Origin: an uncultured Desulfobacterium sp. | GTDB lineage: Bacteria; Desulfobacterota; Desulfobacteria; Desulfobacterales; Desulfobacteraceae | Reading direction: 5' to 3' | DNA length: 10,054 nt | Assembly: GCA_937124525.1 (NCBI GenBank) | Contig: CAKZLA010000230.1 | Span: 1-10,054 of the forward strand | Part shown: positions 7,571 to 10,054 of the stretch, piece after piece | Numbering within the stretch: position 1 is the first letter of the stretch | How the letters are laid out: every line of letters starts with the position of its first letter | Notes under the pieces: generated by a model | What the model was told of the DNA's origin: nothing | What the model saw: only the letters and a program-made list of their open reading frames with translations | The model's database searches: none | Made by a program: the position numbers and the translations under genes

Positions 7571-7963
7571 CTACTCGTCAGATCTTGTATTGTGTCCAGA
7601 ACCCGCCCGGTCCAGATTGGCCTTGATGTTATCAAAGTCAAAGTCATGATCCCGCAAATCAAGAATACATTTTTTTATTGTATCTGAGGGAGCTCTTTTG
7701 GCCAGTTCATCAATGAGTTCTTCATATTGGGGAATCATACTCTGGAAAACCAGATCGTCTTCAATACAGATGGTGGGCAGCACCTTACCTTTTAATTTGG
7801 TAAACATGGCGATCCCATCTTTTTGTTTGATGGACCACTCCTTGTAATCAATCAGCTCCTGAATATCTTCGGGCAGAGCCGCAATGGACTCCATCATATA
7901 ACCGCAGGCAGCACACTGCACACTGTCCAAAGTCAATACATCAATGCGAATTTTAGGTTCCAT
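7571..7963 (-). CDS. Small thioredoxin-fold protein with a CAAC motif
   Basis: A 130-residue cytoplasmic protein, with no signal peptide or membrane segment. Residues 1-90 look like a compact thioredoxin fold: beta strand IRIDVLTL, redox motif CAAC (17-20) before a helix, then the cis-proline strand VLPTICIEDD (Pro63). The last 40 residues form an acidic and basic tail of unknown role, with one more cysteine in KKCILDL. Such small thioredoxins occur beside corrinoid and selenium-dependent methyl-transfer genes, where they may reduce thiol, selenol or metal sites; the exact partner is inferred. The ATG at 7961-7963 has GGAG about 11 bases upstream. It is the first gene after the terminator at 8176-8204 and the tandem repeat, and is co-transcribed with the CobW-like gene. 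It ends in TAG, backed up four codons later by an in-frame TAA within the next gene's ribosome-binding region. Confidence 0.8.
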   Translation of the reverse strand: MEPKIRIDVLTLDSVQCAACGYMMESIAALPEDIQELIDYKEWSIKQKDGIAMFTKLKGKVLPTICIEDDLVFQSMIPQYEELIDELAKRAPSDTIKKCILDLRDHDFDFDNIKANLDRAGSGHNTRSDE

Positions 7964-7989
7964 TGTCTATTTTGCTCCAATTCCAAATA

Positions 7990-8177
7990 ACTGCCACGGG
8001 CAGATCGTATTGGGGATCTGGCCTGCCCACAACGAAGATTGAAACTCCAACGATTACAGACTATCGGACGGAGTTTCTTATATACTGCCACGGGCAGACC
8101 GTATTGGGGATCTGGTCTGCCCACAACGAAAATTGAAACCCCAACGATTACAAACTATTAGACGGAGTTTCTTATAA
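7990..8177. repeat. Two tandem copies of a 94-bp structured repeat
   Basis: Copies at 7990-8083 and 8084-8177 abut with a 94-bp period and differ at about 8 positions, seven of them transitions. Each copy can form two hairpins. The first is GGGCAG-x-x-C with G-x-x-CTGCCC around a 13-base loop, nine perfect pairs in copy 2 and one mismatch plus a G-U in copy 1. The second is GAAACTCC with GGAGTTTC, perfect in copy 1; in copy 2 it is kept by a G-U pair only in minus-strand RNA. A competing CTGCC-N3-GGCAG hairpin overlaps the first stem. The repeats fill the space between the terminator and the thioredoxin-like gene, so they form the leader or promoter region of that operon. I recognise no known riboswitch; it is not a CRISPR array, with only two units and no spacers. 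Confidence 0.85.
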
Positions 8178-8204
8178 AAAAATGCCCGGCCCGGAGGACC
8201 AGGC
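8176..8204 (-). terminator. Intrinsic terminator of the mtmB-selenoprotein operon
   Basis: On the minus strand GCCTGGTCC (8196-8204), loop TCC and GGGCCGGGC (8184-8192) form a 9-bp G+C-rich stem with two G-U pairs, followed by A and seven T (8176-8182). This is a textbook rho-independent terminator. It lies about 40 bp past the TAA at 8246-8248, not close behind the internal TGA, as expected if translation runs to the TAA. Confidence 0.85.
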
Positions 8205-8245
8205 GTTTGCATGGATAATAACGATTTCTCGATGACCCTGTTCTT

Positions 8246-9277
8246 TTAAACCAAGGGATATTGGGGGTAATGCTCATAAAACCATTCCCGGGCTTCCCAT
8301 GCCTGGATCAAATGCTCCGCCGGAGCATCATAGGGAATATCTCAGCCCGGGGCAAATGTATACCCTTGGGTACCACCGGCGGAAAGGTTTATAAGAGCAT
8401 CCTCCCTTGGCGAGATAAGTCCCAGGCTCAGTGCCAGGGTCAGTTTGAGTGCGCCGCCAAAGCCCTTTTTATATTTCAGGGCAATGTCCCTGATAAACGT
8501 AAGATCCATCTGCTCATCAATGGCAAAACCGTGGGTTCCGAGTTTGCAGACCTCTTCAATGACCTTGGTGCAATCTCCACAGATAAAAAATGAAGATGTT
8601 TTCCCGGCATCGTGGATCACCTGCAAAGCGGCCTGACAATTGGGAGTTACAAACTCTTTAAACATCTCAGGGCGGATCTGGGAGGCCACCGGGTCCACAA
8701 GGGCGATAATATCACATCCCATTTCAATATAAAACTGGGCTGCCTGGGCACAGAGACGTCCCGCATATTCAATGATGGCATGGGCATACTCTTTCTTTTT
8801 TTTCAATGCCGTAAAGATACGAACACCCGCCAGATGGGATGCCAGGGTAAGGGGACCTGTGACAAGGCCCATCATGGCACAATCCATTTCATCCAACTGC
8901 GGTTTTGCAATGGCAGCCGCCTTAAAGATCACCGGCCAACGACCGGAATCACGGGTGGGCAGGGTAAGTCCCAACTCCTGGGGTATCTCTTTTTGGCAGG
9001 GGTGGGAACGCACCGAGGGGACGTTGTCCTTCCAGTATTCCACTTCACACCCCATGGCCTCTGCTTCCACTGACAGGTCGAATAAAAGCGGTATGCCATC
9101 GGCATGATAGGTTTCAGCTGCCGTGACAACCCCCTTGGCCAGCAGGGCCGGGTCCTTAAAAAAAATATCAGCCTCTTCTTTGATGAGAAAGGCGCAATTG
9201 ACACCGGCATAGGGAACCCAGGGAGCTTTTTCTGTGCGTTTTCCCCGGGTGGCATCAATCAACATCTGTTTTGCCAT
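8246..9277 (-). CDS. MtaA/UroD-family corrinoid methyltransferase, selenoprotein (Sec312)
   Basis: A 343-residue cytoplasmic protein of the uroporphyrinogen decarboxylase/MtaA/CmuA superfamily. MtaA-type members use zinc to activate an acceptor thiol and take methyl from a corrinoid protein. Family segments are GLVTGPLTLASHLAG (137-151), DIIALVDPVASQIRPEMF (189-206), FFICGDCTKVIEE (230-242) and LSAGGTQGYTFAPG (298-311). The frame then meets TGA (8342-8344) and continues DIPYDAPAEHL to TAA at 8246-8248. In relatives APG is followed by Cys, the C-terminal zinc ligand, then D/S-IPP-type sequence, so TGA is read as Sec312. A SECIS-like hairpin follows at once. The H-x-C motif is changed: Phe231 replaces His, Cys233 is kept and Cys236 is extra. 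I chose ATG 9277, preceded by AGGAGAA; the TTG at 9298 lies upstream of that site. mtmB ends 30 bp before it. The methyl acceptor is unknown; calling it a pseudogene is possible but fits poorly. Confidence 0.87.
8311..8344 (-). promoter_or_regulatory. Bacterial SECIS-like hairpin with Sec codon
   Basis: Read as mRNA (minus strand), UGA at 8344-8342 is followed by 13 bases, then AUGCUCC (8328-8322), loop GGC (8321-8319) and GGAGCAU (8318-8312), plus a closing G-U pair. The loop starts 20 nt after UGA and begins with GG. Known bacterial SECIS elements have a small apical loop with a G in its first two positions, roughly 16-37 nt after the UGA, so this fits well. It is within coding sequence and is translated as part of DIPYDAPAEHL. 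Confidence 0.8.
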
Positions 9278-9307
9278 AAAAATTCTCCTGTGGCTCAATA
9301 TCCGCCA

Positions 9308-10054
9308 TCAATAGGGAAATTCAACCCCCAGTTCTGCGATCTCATCCTTGACCTTACGGAACATGTCGTAGTGTTCCTGGGTGGGGACGGCCTTTTCCAC
9401 ATCATAGCATTCATGGTACTCACACCCCATGGGGGCATCGGCGGCATGATCTTCATATTTTGCCAGCAGTTTATTGGCAATTTCATTGACCTGTTCCCGG
9501 GTAAGCCCCTGACGGGCCACGGCATGGCCGACTTCCATACCAATTCTGGCTTCCATGGGGGTTGCTCTATTGCGATACTTGTTACGCGTTGAAGCCATTT
9601 CCCAAAGGTGCCAGCCAGAAACCGTTGAAACCATTGCGTGGACAGCTGTTTCCCGGAAAAGCATTTCCGTCATGGGACCGGCATTGGCAAACCCATTGGA
9701 TGTGTACAAGAGATTGGTGTTCCGGGACAGGGCCTGCCCGGCCATGGAGATGGACCAGAGCAGTTCTCTTGTGGTATTGGAACCGTAGTTGAGATGAAAT
9801 GGGAAATGTTGATTAAAAATGGCACCATGCATTATAAGGCCAATGAGACTGTAAGCAACGGTGGTAACTGCGGTTCCTTCTGAACCACCACACCAGCCGC
9901 CGTAAATGGCACCGGTGAGATTACCCGTGTAACCGCCGTATTGGGCATAGTGCAGAGATCTGTTGAGAAGCGTATCTGCGGTTTTAAATTCCGTCAGGGA
10001 CCCCACCAGACGGGCATCGGTTTTCTGTACCCCCCAGTTATCATCGGAAACGGC
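9308..10054 (-). CDS. mtmB: Monomethylamine methyltransferase MtmB, C-terminal part (5' end outside window)
   Basis: The last 248 codons of an MtmB-family gene, open to the right edge. MtmB (about 458 residues in Methanosarcina) transfers methyl from monomethylamine to its corrinoid protein MtmC. Matches to the archaeal protein as I recall it include GGYTGN with IYGGWCGGSEGTAV, LNYGSNTTRE, NAGPMTEM, TPMEARIGMEVGHA and the end HECYDVEKAVPTQEHYD with ELGVEF. The frame continues upstream of the GTG at 10006 as NWGVQKTDARL, which also aligns, so that GTG is internal. By length the fragment begins near family residue 211. The catalytic pyrrolysine of MtmB is residue 202, read from TAG, so its codon should lie about 9-14 codons past the edge and cannot be confirmed here. 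The stop is TGA. It is followed 30 bp later by the selenoprotein gene, forming an operon. Confidence 0.9.
   Translation of the reverse strand, partial: AVSDDNWGVQKTDARLVGSLTEFKTADTLLNRSLHYAQYGGYTGNLTGAIYGGWCGGSEGTAVTTVAYSLIGLIMHGAIFNQHFPFHLNYGSNTTRELLWSISMAGQALSRNTNLLYTSNGFANAGPMTEMLFRETAVHAMVSTVSGWHLWEMASTRNKYRNRATPMEARIGMEVGHAVARQGLTREQVNEIANKLLAKYEDHAADAPMGCEYHECYDVEKAVPTQEHYDMFRKVKDEIAELGVEFPY

Noticed and set aside
7933..8124. 63-codon minus-strand frame across the tandem repeat
   Set aside because: Its peptide repeats only because the DNA does, it overlaps the thioredoxin-like start, and it lacks a ribosome-binding site.
7990..8177. CRISPR array or cobalamin riboswitch at the tandem repeat
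   Set aside because: There are only two abutting 94-bp units with no spacers. A GCCAC-like string occurs, but the B12-box context and the rest of the riboswitch core were not found.
8342..9298. A 318-residue MtaA-like protein starting at TTG 9298 and ending at TGA 8342
   Set aside because: The ribosome-binding site lies inside its first codons, so ATG 9277 is the better start. The TGA is better read as Sec given the continuing family C-terminus and the SECIS-like hairpin.

Overview
The window looks like chromosomal DNA from an anaerobic marine-type Desulfobacterota (Desulfobacterales-like sulfate reducer). This is inferred from the gene content: corrinoid methylamine-type methyltransferases, a selenocysteine (Sec) gene, and a chemoreceptor ending in an acidic PF(D)nDF tail. 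No 16S or other marker is present, so the taxon is a judgement.

Layout. Left edge, minus strand: start of trpA and complete trpB, with a plausible sigma70 promoter and a palindromic operator-like site upstream of trpB. Middle, plus strand: a methyl-accepting chemotaxis receptor (1857-3494) and an orphan family-3 solute-binding protein (3832-4566). Each is preceded by a diverged copy of the same intergenic repeat, whose last 20 bases are identical in both copies. Right half, all minus strand, in transcription order: mtmB (monomethylamine methyltransferase, cut by the right edge), an MtaA/UroD-family methyltransferase, an intrinsic terminator, a tandem 94-bp structured repeat, a thioredoxin-like protein, a CobW-family GTPase, and an MttB-superfamily methyltransferase without an in-frame amber codon.

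Main result. The MtaA/UroD-family gene appears to stop early at a TGA (8342-8344), but the frame continues for 31 codons into a normal family C-terminus. The TGA sits exactly where the family has its C-terminal zinc-ligand cysteine (APG-Cys). A 7-bp hairpin with a GGC loop begins 13 nt after the TGA and fits a bacterial SECIS. I therefore annotate a 343-residue selenoprotein with Sec312, at 8246-9277. Its neighbour mtmB belongs to a family that normally contains pyrrolysine (Pyl, read from TAG). The expected codon lies about 9-14 codons beyond the window edge. The operon therefore probably uses both the 21st and the 22nd amino acids.

How the genes may work together (inference). MtmB and the MttB-like enzyme would demethylate methylamine or a quaternary amine onto a corrinoid protein not present in the window. 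The Sec-containing MtaA-like enzyme would pass the methyl group to a thiol or other acceptor. The thioredoxin-like and CobW proteins could keep metal, thiol or selenol centres loaded and reduced. The thioredoxin-like and CobW genes both end in TAG, which is noteworthy if the host decodes TAG as Pyl.
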